DNA from: Zea mays
Taxonomy: Eukaryota; Streptophyta; Magnoliopsida; Poales; Poaceae
Reading direction: 5' to 3'
Length of the DNA stretch: 64,000 bases
Assembly: GCF_902167145.1 (NCBI RefSeq)
Contig: NC_050104.1
Location: 6,842,001-6,906,000 of the forward strand
Shown here: one piece after another, positions 47,537-60,172 of the stretch
How the letters are laid out: each line of letters begins with the position of its first letter
Numbering within the stretch: the stretch's first letter is position 1
Position numbers and translations under genes: made by a program
Notes under the pieces: model-generated
Seen by the model: only the letters and a program-made list of their open reading frames with translations
What the model was told of the DNA's origin: nothing
The model's database searches: none

Positions 47537-48484
47537 GTCCTGTTCTTCCTTTCTACCACACCATTTTGCTGTGGTGTGTAAGGAGCGGAGAACTCGTTCT
47601 TAATTCCTTCCTCCTCAAGATACTCCTCCACTTGAAGGTTCTTGAACTCGGACCCATTGTCGCTCCTTATCTTCTTCACCTTGAGCTCAAATTCGTTTTG
47701 GGCTCTCCTTAGGAAGTGCTTGAGGGTCCCTTGGGTTTCAAATTTATCCTGCAAAAAGAATACCCAAGTGAAGCGGGAAAAATCATCAACTATAACAAGA
47801 CCATACTTACTTCCTCCTATACTTAGATAGGCGACGGGTCCGAAGAGGTTCATATGAAGTAACTCCAGGGGTCTTGATGTTGTCATCACATTTTTGGCAT
47901 GATGAGAGCTTCCCACCTGTTTACCTGCTTGACAAGCTGCACAAGGTCTATCTTTTTCGAAAGTTACATTAGTTAGACCTATCACGTGTTCTCCCTTTAG
48001 AAGCTTGTGAAGGTTCTTCATCCCCACATGTGCTAAACGGCGATGCCACAGCCGGCCCATGCTAGTCTTAGCAATTAAACATGCATCTAGACCGGCCTCC
48101 TCTTTTGCAAAATCAACTAAATAAAGTTTGCCGTCTAGTACACCCTTAAAAGCTAATGAACCATCACTTCTTCTAAAGACAGACACATCTACATTTGTGA
48201 ATAAACAGTTATATCCCATATTACAAAGTTGACTCACAAACAACAAGTTATATCCAAGCGACTCAACTAAGAACACATTAGAAATAGAGTGCTCGGATGA
48301 AATAGCAAATTTTCCTAACCCTTTCACCTTGCCTTGGTTCCCATCACCGAATATGATTGAATCTTGGGGATCCTTGTTCTTGGCGTAGGAAGAGAACATC
48401 CTCTTCTCTCCCGTCATGTGGTTTGTGCATCCGCTGTCGATAATCCAGCTTGAGCCCCCGGATGCATAAACCTGCAAGGCAAAT

Positions 48485-50863
48485 TTAGGCTTGGGTCTTA
48501 GGTACCCAACTCATGTTGGGTCCTACAAGGTTAGTTACAATAATCTTAGGGACCCAAATACAAGTCTTGTCTCCCTTGCATTTGGCCCCTAATTTTCTAG
48601 CAATTACCTTCTTATCCTTTCTACAAATAGCAAAGGAAGCATTGCAAGCATAATAAATTGTAGAAGGTTCATTCATTACTTTCCTAGGAGCATGAACAAT
48701 ATTTCTTCTAGGCATATGATGAACAACATTTTTCCTAGCCACATTTCTATCATACATAGTAGAAGAACTAGAAGCAATCATAGCATGAGAATCAAAAGCA
48801 TCATAACTTCTATAAACATTCCTAGAATGTCTCCTATCATGATACATGAAAGCATGGTTCTTTTGAGCACTACTAGCCATAGGGGCCTTCCCTTTCTCTT
48901 TGGCGGAGATGGAAGCCTTATGGCTTGTTAAGTTCTTGACTTCCCTCTTGAAGCCAAGACCATCCTTAATTGAGGGGTGTCTACCAATCGTGTAGGCACC
49001 CCTTGCAAATTTTAGTTTATCAAATTCACTCTTGCTAGTCTTAAGTTGGGCATTAAGACTAGCCACTTCATCATTCAATTTAGAAATTGAAACTAGGTGT
49101 TTACTACAGGCATCAACATTAAAATCTTTACACCTAGTGCAAACTACAACATGTTCTACACAAGATGTTGATTTATTAGTTATTTCTAACTTAGCACTCA
49201 AATTATCATTTATGCTCTTTAAGCTAGAAATAGAGTCATGACATGTAGACAATTCACATGAAAGCATTTCATTCCTTTTAATTTCTAAAGCAAGGGATTT
49301 TTGTGCCTCTACATACTTATCATGTTCTTCATACAACAGATCCTCTTAGTTTTCTAATAACCTATTTTTATCATTCAAGGCATCAACTAATTCATTAATT
49401 TTATCAACCTTAGTTCTATCTAGGCCCTTGAATAAACATGAATAGTCTATTTCATCATCGCTAGATTCTTCATCACTTGAGGAAGCGTAAGTACTAGTAT
49501 CATGAGTGCTTACCTTCTTCTCCCTTGCCATGAGGCAGGTGTGATGCTCGTTGGGGAAGAGGGCCGACTTGTTGAAGGCGGTGGCTGCGAGTCCTTCGTT
49601 GTCGGAGTCGGACGACGAACAATCCGAGTCCCACTCCTTTCCAAGGTGTGCCTCGCCCTTAGCCTTCTTGTAAGCCTTCTTTTCCCTCTTGTTCCCTTGT
49701 TCCTGATCACTATCATTATCAGGACAGTTAGCGATAAAATGACCAATCTTACCACATTTGAAGCATGAGCGCTTCCCCTTCGTCTTGGTCTTGTTTGGAT
49801 GCTCCTTGCGACCCCTTAGTGCCGTCTTGAAACGCTTAATGATGAGGGCCATTTCTTCATCATTAAGCCCGGCCGCCTCAATTTGTGCCACCTTGCTAGG
49901 TAGCGCCTCCTTGCTCCTTGTTGCTTTGAGAGCAATGGTTTGAGGCTCTTGGATTGGGCCATTCAATGCATCGTCAATGTATCTTGCCTCCTTGATCATC
50001 ATTCGCCCGCTTACAAATTTTCCAAGTATCTCCTCGAGCGTCATTTTGGTGTACCAAGGACTCTCACGAATATTGTTCACAAGATGTGGATCAAGGACAG
50101 TAAAAGACCTTAGCATTAGGCGGACGACGTCGTGGTCCGTCCATCGCGTGCTTCCATAGCTCCTTATTTTGTTGACGAGGGTCTTGAGCCGGTTGTACGT
50201 TTGGGTTGGCTCCTCGCCCCTGATCATTGCGAATCTCCCAAGTTCGCCCTCCACCAACTCCATTTTTGTGAGCTTGGTGACGTCGTTCCCCTCATGTGAG
50301 ATTTTGAGGGTGTCCCAAATCTTCTTGGCGTTATCCAAGCCGCTCACCTTATGGTATTCATCCCTGCACAATGAAGCTAGAAGAACAGTAGTAGCTTGTG
50401 CATTTTTGTGAATTTGCTCATTAATAAACATGGGACTATCACTACTATCAAATTGCATTCCACTCTCTACTATCTCCCATATGCTTGGATGGAGAGAGAA
50501 CAAGTGACTACGCATTTTGTGACTCCAAAATCCGTAGTCCTCTCCATCAAAGTGAGGAGGTTTACCAAGTGGAATGGAGAGTAAATGAGCATTTGTATTT
50601 TGCGGAATACGAGAATAATCAAAAGAGAAGTTTGAATTGACCGTTTTCTTTTTCTCGTAGTTGTCATCGTCCTTTTGGGAAGAAGAGGACTCGTCGCTGT
50701 CGTCGTAGTAGACGATCTCCTTGATGCGCCTTGTTTTCTTCTTCTTCCCGTCTTTTCTTTTGTGGCTTGAGCCCGAGTCAGTAGGCTTGTCATCTTTTGG
50801 ATCATTGATGAAGGACTCCTTCTCCTTATCATTGACCACCATCCCCTTGCCCCTAGGATCCAT
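48485..50863 (-). pseudogene. Element Y gag, one nonsense codon
   Basis: Minus-strand frame from ATG 50863-50861 to TAA near 48485, about 790 codons, with a single TAA at 49348-49346 (probably from CAA). The N-terminus is charged. A gag core follows with PHFDGEDYGFWSHKMRSHL and LWEIV-like residues (UBN2 type). A CCHC zinc knuckle CFKCGKIGHFIANCPD comes next, then an acidic Ser/Asp stretch and a long coiled-coil C-terminal extension containing KLNDEVASLNAQLK. The long extension after the zinc knuckle is characteristic of SIRE-like elements. Confidence 0.87.
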
Positions 50864-50900
50864 CTCTTCGGGCGATTAGTCCCTTTCTTGAAGAGAACGA

Positions 50901-50911
50901 CTCTGATACCA
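50901..50911 (-). other. Element Y primer-binding site
   Basis: On the minus strand TGGTATCAGAG, two bases after the 5' LTR; complementary to the end of initiator methionine tRNA. Confidence 0.85.
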
Positions 50912-50913
50912 AT

Positions 50914-52119
50914 TGAGAGCACCTAGAGGGGGGTGAATAGGTGATCCTGTAAAACATGAAACTTAATGCCACAAAACTTGATTAGGAGTTAGCACAATGA
51001 AGCCAAGTGGCTAGAGAGGAGAGCTCTTGTGAAGCACAATAGACACAATAAGGACAAGCACAAGAGACACGAGGATTTATCCCGTGGTTCGGCCAAGTAC
51101 AAAACTTGCCTACTCCATGTTGTGGCGTCCCAACGGACGAGAGTTGCACTCAACTCCTCTCAAGTGATCCAATGATCAACTTGAATACCACAGTGTTCTT
51201 TTTTACTTTTCTCTTTCCCGTTTGCGAGGAATCTCTACAACTTGGAGTCTCTCGCCCTTACAATAAGAATCACAATAAAGCACTAGAGTAAGGGAGGGAA
51301 GCAACACACTCAAATCCACAGCAAATACGCACACACAAGATCAAGACTTGAGCTCAAGACAATATCTCGAGGTTCTCACTAGAACAGAGCTCAAATCACT
51401 AAGAATGTCGAACAAGTGCGCAAGAATGAAGTGTGAGTGATCAACAATGCTCAAGGAATGCTTGGTGTGCTCCTCCATGCGCCTAGGAGTCCCTTTTATA
51501 GCCCCAAGGCAGCTAGGAGCCGTTGAGAGCATTTCAAGAAGGCAATTCTTGCCTTCTGTCGCCTGGCGCACCGGACACTGTCCGGTGCAGATTTCTTTCC
51601 TTCTTTGGCGAAGCCGACCGTTGGCGGTTTGGAGCCGTTGGCGCACCGGACACTGTCCGGTGCACACCGGACAGTCCGGTGCCCCCTTCTGACTGTTGGC
51701 TCTGCCACGCATCACGTGCGGATTACGCGGCCGACCCTTGGACCGGCCGACTGTTAGCTCACCGGACAGTCCGGTGCACCACCGGACAGTCCGGTGATTT
51801 ATAGTCGTACGCCGTTAATTGCTTCCCGAGAGCAGCCAATTGACAGACGCCAGCCTGGCGCACCGGACAGTCCGGTGCACCCAGACCGAGCTGTCTTTGG
51901 CTGAACAAAGCCATCTCTTTTCCAACTTGATTTCTCCTGTTTCTAGCACTTAAACACAATACATTAGTCTCCAAAACAATGTACTAAGTCTTAGAAACAT
52001 ACCTTTTCACTTGATTTGCACTTTGTCCATCACTTTGCCTAGATTAACATAAGTCCACTTGTGTTGGCACTCAATCACCAAAATACTTAGAAATGGCCCA
52101 AGGGCACATTTCCCTTTCA
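50914..52119 (-). repeat. Element Y 5' LTR
   Basis: 1206 bp, + strand TGAGAGCACCTAG to CCCTTTCA. Six palindromic units around ACCGGACAGTCCGGT or ACCGGACACTGTCCGGT between 51566 and 51885. Confidence 0.93.
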
Positions 52120-55100
52120 AAAAGGTTTTCTCATCTAATGGCTTGGTAAAGATATCAGCTAGCTGGTTCTCGGTGTTAATATGGTACACCTCGATATCTC
52201 CCTTTTGCTGGTGATCCCTCAGAAAGTGATGCCGGATGTCTATGTGCTTAGTGCGACTCTGTTCAACAGGATTATCCGCCATGCAGATTGCACTCTCATT
52301 GTCACATAGGAGTGGGACTTTGCTTAGATTGTAGCCAAAGTCTCGGAGGGTTTGCCTCATCCAAAGTAGTTGTGCGCAACACTGTCCTGCGGCAACATAC
52401 TCGGCCTCAGCGGTGGATAGGGCAACAGAGGTTTGTTTCTTTGAACTCCATGACACCAGGGACCTTCCTAGGAATTGGCACGTCCCTGATGTACTCTTCC
52501 TATCAACCTTGCATCCAGCATAATCGGAGTCTGAATATCCAATCAAGTCAAAGGTAGACCCCTTTGGATACCAGATCCCGAAGCAAGGCGTAGCAACTAA
52601 ATACCTAAGAATTCGCTTAACGGCCACAAGGTGACATTCCTTGGGGTCGAATTGAAATCTAGCACACATGCATACGCTAAGCATAATATCCGGTCTACTA
52701 GCACATAAATAAAGTAATGACCCTATCATAGACCGGTATGCCTTTTGATCAACGGACTTACCTCCTTTGTTGAGGTCAACATGTCCGTCGGTTCCGATTG
52801 GTGTCTTCGCGGGCTTGGCGTCCTTCATCCCAAACCGCTTGAGAAGATCTTGTGTGTACTTCGTTTGGGAGAGGAAAGTGTCATCCTTGAGTTGCTTCAC
52901 TTGGAACCCAAGGAAGTAGGTCAACTTGCCCATCATTGACATCTCGAACTTTTGTGTCATCACCCTGCTAAACTCCTCACAAGACTTTTGATTAGTAGAA
53001 CCAAATATTATGTCATCAACATAAATTTGGCACAAGTCTTAGTGAAAAGAGTGGGATTGGCTTTCCCAACCTTGAAAGCGTTAGCAATTAAGAAATCTCT
53101 AAGGCATTCATACCATGCTCTTGGGGCTTGCTTAAGTCCATAGAGCGCCTTAGAGAGCTTAAACACATGGTTGGGGTACCTATCATCCTCAAAGTCAGGG
53201 GGTTGTTCCACATACACATCCTCCTTGATTGGCCCATTGAGGAAAGCGCTCTTCACATCCATTTGAAACAACCTGAAAGAGTGGTGAGCGGTATAGACTA
53301 ATAATATTCGAATAGACTCTAGCCTAGCCACAGGAGCAAAAGTCTCCTCAAAATCCAAATCTGCGACTTGGGCATAACCTTTTGCCATAAGTCGAGCCTT
53401 GTTTCTTGTCACCACTCCGTGCTCGTCTTGCTTGTTGCGGAACACCCACTTGGTTCCCACAAAATTTTGCTTGGGACGTGGCACCAAGCTCCAAACTTCG
53501 TTCCTCTTGAAGTTTTTGAGCTCTTCCTGCATGGCCAACACCTAGTCCGGATCTTGCAAGGCCTCCTCTACCCTGAAAGGCTCAATAGAAGAGACAAAAG
53601 AGTAATGCTCACAAAAATTAGCTAAACGTGAGCGAGTTGTTACTCCCTTGCTTATGTCACCCAGAATCTGATCGACGTGGTGATTTCTTTGAATCGTCGC
53701 TCGGACTTGAGTTGGAGGGGCCGGTGGTGCTTCTTCCTCCATAACTTGTTCTTCTTGTGCTCCCCCTTGATCACGCGCCTCTTCTTGAGGAACCTGTCCA
53801 TCATCTTGAGTTGGGGGATGCACCATCGTTGAGGAAGAAGGTTGATCTTGCTCTTGTTGTTCCTGTGGTCGCACATCTCCAATCGCCATGGTGCATATTG
53901 CGACCATTGGAACATCATATTCATCTATGTCATCAAGATCAACTTGCTCTCTTGGAGAGCCATTAGTCTCATCAAATACAACGTCGCTAGAGACTTCAAC
54001 CAAACCCGATGATTTGTTGAAGACCATATACGCCTTTGTATTTGAGTCATACCCTAGTAAAAACCCTTCTACAGCTTTGGGAGCAAATTTGGAATGTCTA
54101 CCTTTCTTCACCAAAATGTAGCATTTGCTCCCAAATACACGAAAGTAAGAGACATTGGGTTTGTTACCTGTAAGGAGTTCGTAGGAGGTATTCTTGAGGA
54201 GACGATGCAGATATAGCCGGTTTATGGCGTGGCAGGCTCTGTTCATAGCTTCCGACCAAAACCGCTCGGGTGTCTTGAACTCTCCAAGCATCATCCTCTC
54301 CATGTCGATAAGCGTCATGTTCTTCCTCTCTACCACACCGTTTTCCTGTGGTGTGTAGGGAGCGGAGAACTCGTGCTTGATGCCTTCTTCCTCAAGATAC
54401 TCCTCCACTTGAAGATTCTTGAACTCGGACCCGTTGTCGCTTCTTATCTTTTTCACCTTGAGCTCAAATTCGTTTTGAGCCCTCCTTAGAAAGCGCTTTA
54501 GGGTCCCTTGGGTTTCTAATTTATCCTGCAAAAAGAACACCCAAGTGAAGCGGGAAAAGTCATCAACAATTACAAGACCATACTTACTTCCCCCGATGCT
54601 AAGGTAGGCGATGGGTCCGAAGAGGTCCATGTGAAGAAGCTCTAGTGGTCTTGATGTTGTCATCACATTCTTGATGTGATGAGTGCTTCCCACCTGTTTC
54701 CCTGCCTGACAAGCTGCACAAGGTCTATCTTTCTCGAAGCAGACATTGGTTAGTCCTAACACATGTTCTCCCTTTAGAAGTTTATGAAGGTTCTTCATCC
54801 CAACATGTGCTAGACGGCGATGCCACAGCCAGCCCATGCTAGTCTTAGCTATTAAGCATGCATCTAGATCGGCCTCCTCTTTCGAAAAATCAACTAAGTA
54901 GAGTTTGCCATCTAATACACCCTTAAACGCTAATGAACCATCACTCCTCCTAAAGATAGAAACATCAACATTTGTATAAAAACAATTGTAGCCCATGTGG
55001 CACAATTGACTTACAGACAGGAGGTTGTATCCTAATGACTCTACTAAAAATACATTTGAAATAGAGTGCTCGCTTGTGATGGCTATCTTTCCCAAACCTT

Positions 55101-55254
55101 TGACCTTGCCTTGGTTCCCATCTCCAAAAATAATCGTATCCTGGGAATCCTTGTTCTTGATGTAGGAGGTGAACATCTTCCCCGTCATGTGGTTTGTGCA
55201 TCCACTGTCGATTATCCAGCTAGATCCCCCGGATACATAAACCTGCAAGGCAAT

Positions 55255-56684
55255 TTAAGCTTGGGTTTTAGGTACCCAACTCTTGTTGGGTCCTACAAGG
55301 TTAGTCACAATAGCCTTTGGAACCCAAATACAAGTCTTGTCTCCCTTGCATTTGGATCCCAACTTTCTAGCAACTACTTTTTCATTCTTACATAAGAGCG
55401 CAAAAGAAGTATTGCAAGCATGGTAAATAGTAGAAGATTCATTACACACTCTCCTAGGCACATGATGCATAACATGATTTCTCTTAGGCCTACTTCTACC
55501 ATGCACAAAAGTAGAGCTAGAGGCAAACATAGCATGTAAATCAAAAGCATTATGATCATAACTCCTATGAGCATTCCTAGAATATTTTCTATCATAAATG
55601 TAGGCATTATTCCTTTGAGGATTACTAGCCATAGGAGCCTTCCCTTTCTCCTTGTTGAGAATGGGAGACATATGGCTTGTTAAGTTCTTGGTTTCCCTTC
55701 GAAAACCATGCCCATCCTTAATTGAGGGGTGTCTACCAACAGTGTAGGCATCCCTATCAAATTTTAATTTGTCAAAATCAATTTTGCAAGTCTTAAGTTG
55801 AGCATTAAGACTTGCCACCTCATCATTTAATTTGGTAATAGACATAAGGTGTTCATCACAAGCATCAACATCAAAGTCCTTACATCTATTACAAATACTA
55901 ACATGCTCTACACATGAACTAGATTTATTAGCTTCCTCTAGCTTAGCATTTAAATCATCATTTAAACTTTTTAAACTAGATACAGTTTCATGGCAAGCAG
56001 ATAACTCAGAAGATAGCATTTCATTACTTTTGATCTCTAAAGCAAGAGATTTTTGCACACTAACAAATTTATCATGCTCCTCATATAAAATATCCTCTTG
56101 TTTCTCTAACAATCTATCCTTTTCATTTAGAGCATTAATTAATTCATTGATCTTTTCTACCTTAGCTCTATCTAATCCTTTGAATAAGCTAGAGTAATCT
56201 ACTTCATCATCGGAAGAATCATCATCGCTAGAAGTAGAGTACCTAGGGGAATCTCGAACACTTACCTTCCTCTCCTTGGCCATGAGGCAAGTGTGGCGTT
56301 CGTTGGGGAAGAGCGAAGATTTGTTGAAGGCCAAGGCTGCTAGTCCTTCATTGTCGGAGTCGGATGAAGAGCAGTCCGAATCCCATTCTTTGCCAAGGTG
56401 CGCCTCGCCCTTCGCCTTCTTGTACACCTTCTTCTTCTCCCTCTTCCCATGCTTTTCTTGTTCCTAGTCATTAACATTATCGGGGCATTGTGCTATGAAA
56501 TGACCAGTCTTACCACATTTAAAACAGGAGCGCTTTCCCCTTGCTTTGTTCTTGTTGGGGGTACTCCTTGCGTCCTTTCAGAGCGGTCTTGAAGTGCTTG
56601 ATGATTAGCGCCATTTCATCTTCGTTGAGGTCGACAGCCTCCACTTGAGCTACCTTGCTTGGTAGCGCCTCCTTGCTGCTTGTT
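55255..56684 (-). pseudogene. Element X gag, C-terminal part, broken
   Basis: From the Z insertion at 56684 the minus strand reads the segment before the zinc knuckle, the knuckle CFKCGKTGHFIAQCPD (about 56530-56480), the acidic Ser/Asp stretch and the coiled-coil extension, ending at TAA near 55255. Lesions: one extra base in the five-G run at about 56557-56561, and TAG 56466-56464 (probably from CAG). The remaining 390-codon frame is open. The N-terminal half lies beyond Z, outside the window. Confidence 0.82.
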
Positions 56685-59600
56685 TGTCACACCCGGATTT
56701 TAGGGGTCCAAAACCCGGGCGCGAACATAATCACCAGGTGTGCTGGGACCAAGTCTCACACATATGATGAAATCATGGCACAGGATCGAATGTCACATCT
56801 TTACTATATAACAGGAGTTCTATACAAAATAAATAATTACATTATAAGGAGACAACGGTCCAGCAACCCAAAGTTGACTGGGAGACGACGGCCTAGACCA
56901 CTCACGAACACATCACAGCATCCTCCAAGCGCCTCATCCTGTGGTACCTGTTCTTGACCTGTGGGGGGTGTGAGACAGCAAGAGTGAGCTCACATACGTT
57001 CATCGCTCAACAAGTTGTGGGGAATAATGTGCATGAACTCGCCAAAGGTGGGAGCTCACGTGAAGTGTAAGGCTTACCAAAGAGGATGGTTAGAGCTGAG
57101 CATTGCTTTTAAAGTTGGTCAAAATTTTATTAGCAGTTACTAAGTATAAGTAAATACCAACCCAATTAAATAGTAGAACAGAAGTAACATCATCACCTGC
57201 GATGCAATGCATATGACAAATTGAATTTAGTTCCATAAGTTAATCATGTGAGGGTCCGAGCTGCTCATGACCGTGAGCACGGCTAGTATACCAGTTTTAC
57301 ACTCTGCAGAGGTGGCGCATCTTTACCCACAAGTCATGTTACCCATCTGCCAAGGGATCGCGACTTCCCATACACCTCTACCGAGGAGGCGAGGCAGGGT
57401 AACACTACGAGGCCTTTACAAAGTTCCACTAGCTTCAGAAAACCCGCTACAGTTTATAGGAAGCTCTAATGCAGGAATCCCTTGCAGGACCGCCATCGCA
57501 GCAAAATCCTCCCGAGGGCCTCCCTACACTGACCACTCCCCTACTGCCCTTGCCCCTTTCGGGTAAGGTAGTCCTCCACTAGCTTTCCTAATTAATCAGC
57601 CAAGGGCGTCCCATTAAACCCTTGTGGTAGCACTGTTTTCCCGGGTGGTCGCTCCATGTTCCAATTAACATAATGATCTTATCATGAACGATAAATAACA
57701 ACGGATAACAAAAGTATAATCATGAGTAATGTATCTTCATACCCAAAACCACATAAAGCACTAGCAAGTACTACCCAAAGAGTTTTAGTGGTAAACAAGG
57801 TATAAAGATAATCAAACTAGGGTAACCTATTGGGTCCCATCAAAATTAACCTATGCAGATCATTATGATTAATCAGAACATGGCTGGGTAAAAAGAAGTG
57901 ATCAAGGGCACAACTTGCCTGGGACTTGAGATTCCAGGTACCAGGATGATCTTCAGGTGACACGTGTCCTCACTGCTAAACGTAGCAATACAGACAAACA
58001 TGGTATATACAAAATTAACATCACACCAAACATAAGAATAAACTACGTAATAATAATCTACGCGTTGCTACGAGATCGTAGGAATAAGAATCACTAAATT
58101 CGGAGCTACGGTTATTAAGTTATGAATTTCCTAAGGTTTTATGTATTTTATACGAGATTAATCAAGAGATAAATTTTAATACCATTTTCATGTCAAAACA
58201 AAGATACAGGGTAATAAACAACATTATTATAGGATTATAGGAATTGGATGGATTAATTTGGACTAAAAATGGAATTTCTATGGGTTTTACAAGTTCTAGG
58301 GTTTATTTTCATATTATAAATTCGATTTCTAAATCATTTAATCGATTTAAGCCAGTACTGGACTGGGCGCACTATTGTTAGAGAGTGAAGGGGGTTCGGC
58401 GCAAAAGATCCCAAGACCCATATTCACCCCGCGTGGACGGCGGGTTGAATAAATGAAACCCCAAGGTCTCATAAGAAAAATGCCAACGACGAAAGGGTAA
58501 GGAGCAACCAGAGCCGCCCGATTGTGTTTCCACGGCCCAGATTAGAACCAATCATACCCGAACCGGTACGCCACAGCGGCCGTTGGATTGGAGATCCACG
58601 GATCACATTACTCCAACAACCAAACGCAATCCAAGCCGCACGCTCACCTAGATCTAACGGTTCACATCACCCCTGACCCTGATCAAATCCCCACCATCCC
58701 AACCAGATCCCGCGGTCCTCATGCTTTCTTCTTCAACCCGCCACGAGTCACGGCGGCGCCCAAAGCTTGGTCACAATACTTACGCCGACCAGCCTCCCAA
58801 CCGGTGACCCCATGGTCAACTACCCAATCCAACAAATCCCCCAGGATAACCTGATCCGCGCGTCGGCCATCAACGGCTCGGCCGCATCGTCACCAGCAGG
58901 ACACAGAGTAGGTGACCCGAGCCTCCCTCACGGCGGAGCCCAAAAACCGGCGACCGGATTGACGCCCTAGAGCCCCAACAACTACCCCGGATGGCGCTAC
59001 ACGTATTCGAGACAAAGACGAAACGATGGAAGCAGTTCTTACCAAGCTTGGCGGCGTGGAATTCCTCGGCCACAGAGAAGGCGGATCTGCGGCAGAGTTA
59101 CAGCTCCGGCGAGCGATTCCCAAGTTTGACGGCAACCTTGGCCGGCTGAAGATGGAGCCAGGCCAAGCCGCGACTGGTGTTTAAATAGGGGCAGGCAGCG
59201 AGGATCTCGGCTGGGGAGTTTGGAGATCGGATCACGGACACCGGTGGCCAAACCTGCGCGCTCTCCGCGCGGACACTGATCCAGGGCTCGTTCTTTTCGT
59301 GTGGGGATGAAGCGCCTGACCACGTGGGTCCCGCGTTTCAGGGTCGGCAAGTGGGCGAGGGCGACGCACCCGCACGAGGATCTTGCCAGGGTTCAGCGCA
59401 GCTCGGAAATCCCAGGCATCGAGCGAGTTAGGGAGGAGATGAGCCTGACGAGGGGTGACCCACCAGTCATTGAACGCAAGCATGGCACAAGAGGCTGGCG
59501 AGTGGGACCCACACGTCACTAGCACAAAGGAAAAAGAACAGGGGAGGGAATAGAGTGGGCTGGCGGGAGTGGGGAAATAGGAGATGAATGGGCCGGCCAA

Positions 59601-59928
59601 GGGAGAAAACGGCCCATGCACAGGTTTTCTTTTTCTTTTCTATTTAAGAGCTCTCATTTCAAACTCACTTCAAATTCAAAACCCCTATTTCGAATTTTAT
59701 ATTCTCCAAATATCAGAATTAATACTTTAGTGTGAATATATCCACTATTGTTTCTAATATCATTTTTTTTATCATTTTCCCTTGTCATTTATTTGGAGGA
59801 ATGATAAAAAAATGGCTTAGTTGAAACTTTCCCTCCCATTTCCTATTCCTAAAGCACTATAATAGCTATATTTGTTTATTTATTTTATCATAATTATATT
59901 TTTTTTCCTACTAATTTTGGGTCTTACA
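56685..59928 (-). repeat. Element Z 3' LTR
   Basis: 3244 bp, + strand TGTCACACCCGG to GGGTCTTACA. I see no ORF that looks real inside it. GC-rich between 58500 and 59600, AT-rich elsewhere. The LTR start with TGTCACACCCGG is shared with several large plant gypsy families; this family is not identified. Confidence 0.88.
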
Positions 59929-59943
59929 AATCCTACCCCCCTT
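59929..59943 (-). other. Element Z polypurine tract
   Basis: On the minus strand AAGGGGGGTAGGATT, directly before the 3' LTR. The 59944-60172 stretch between tract and gag is non-coding. Confidence 0.75.
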
Positions 59944-60172
59944 AACAGAAATCTCGTCCTCGAGATTTGTAAGAGAAAGGATATATATACTCATATTGTT
60001 GTGGGAACATATGCACAAACAAAGAAATCTGAGCATGATGCATAACTCATTAGCAACACATAGGGTCAACAGACCTTATTATTATTACTAAAAGAGTAAA
60101 ATACTGCTACTAGCTAAACTAATATTTAGGCCTTACGAATAGTAAAATATATATCTATGTTTATGTTTATCT

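Larger units (their letters stand above)
34597..48477 (-). pseudogene. Element Y pol, interrupted by W in integrase
   Basis: On the minus strand 48477-47542 encodes protease (SSWIIDSGCTNHMTG) and most of integrase up to ERKNRT. W with duplicated AGGAC follows, then 36862-34597 encodes the end of integrase, RT ([23 protein letters not shown]) and RNase H ([27 protein letters not shown]), stop 34599-34597. The two parts are in the same frame once W is removed, and no other stop is seen, so W alone disabled pol. The protease segment follows a CTTGCAG just after the gag stop; pol is in a different frame from gag here because of one extra base relative to X. Confidence 0.88.
32658..52119 (-). mobile_element. 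SIRE-like Ty1/copia element Y (minus), carries W
   Basis: LTRs 32658-33802 and 50914-52119, perfect target duplications AAAAG (32653-32657 and 52120-52124) inside the RNase H codons of X. Internal region on the minus strand: primer site, gag, pol. Gypsy element W (36868-47536) interrupts integrase. Without W and its duplication, Y pol is open throughout and gag has a single stop, so Y was fairly young when W entered. Confidence 0.93.
32603..55248 (-). pseudogene. Element X pol (protease-integrase-RT-RNase H), broken and split by Y
   Basis: Minus-strand pol starts near 55248 with SGGSSWIIDSGCTNHMTG (protease), then integrase (WHRRLAHVGMKNL...CAAC, DDFSRFTW, VVERKN), RT with [12 protein letters not shown] and YVDDIIFGS, and RNase H (SDSDYAGC). 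The last residues lie left of Y, ending at TGA 32605-32603. Lesions: TAG at 53544-53542 where Y has TGG, and a 19-bp deletion at 53033/53034 between CAC repeats, which shifts frame just before YVDD. Y is inserted in the final RNase H part, after KPLDEKTF. The gag stop (TAA near 55258-55255) is in the same frame as pol in X. Confidence 0.85.
30559..56684 (-). mobile_element. SIRE-like Ty1/copia element X (minus), carries Y and is cut by Z
   Basis: The left boundary is its 3' LTR (30559-31815). The internal region continues 31816-32657, is interrupted by element Y (32658-52119), resumes at 52125 and runs through pol into gag until element Z begins at 56685. The rest of gag and the 5' LTR lie beyond the window. 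Gag and pol closely resemble those of Y, so both belong to one SIRE-type group (like maize Opie/Ji relatives; the family name is inference). Several stops, one 19-bp deletion and one frameshift make X the most decayed of the nest, consistent with it being the oldest. Confidence 0.88.

Noticed and set aside
57267..57566. 99-codon ORF in the Z LTR, repeated at 62729-63028
   Set aside because: Identical because the two LTRs are nearly identical; no recognised domain or start context.
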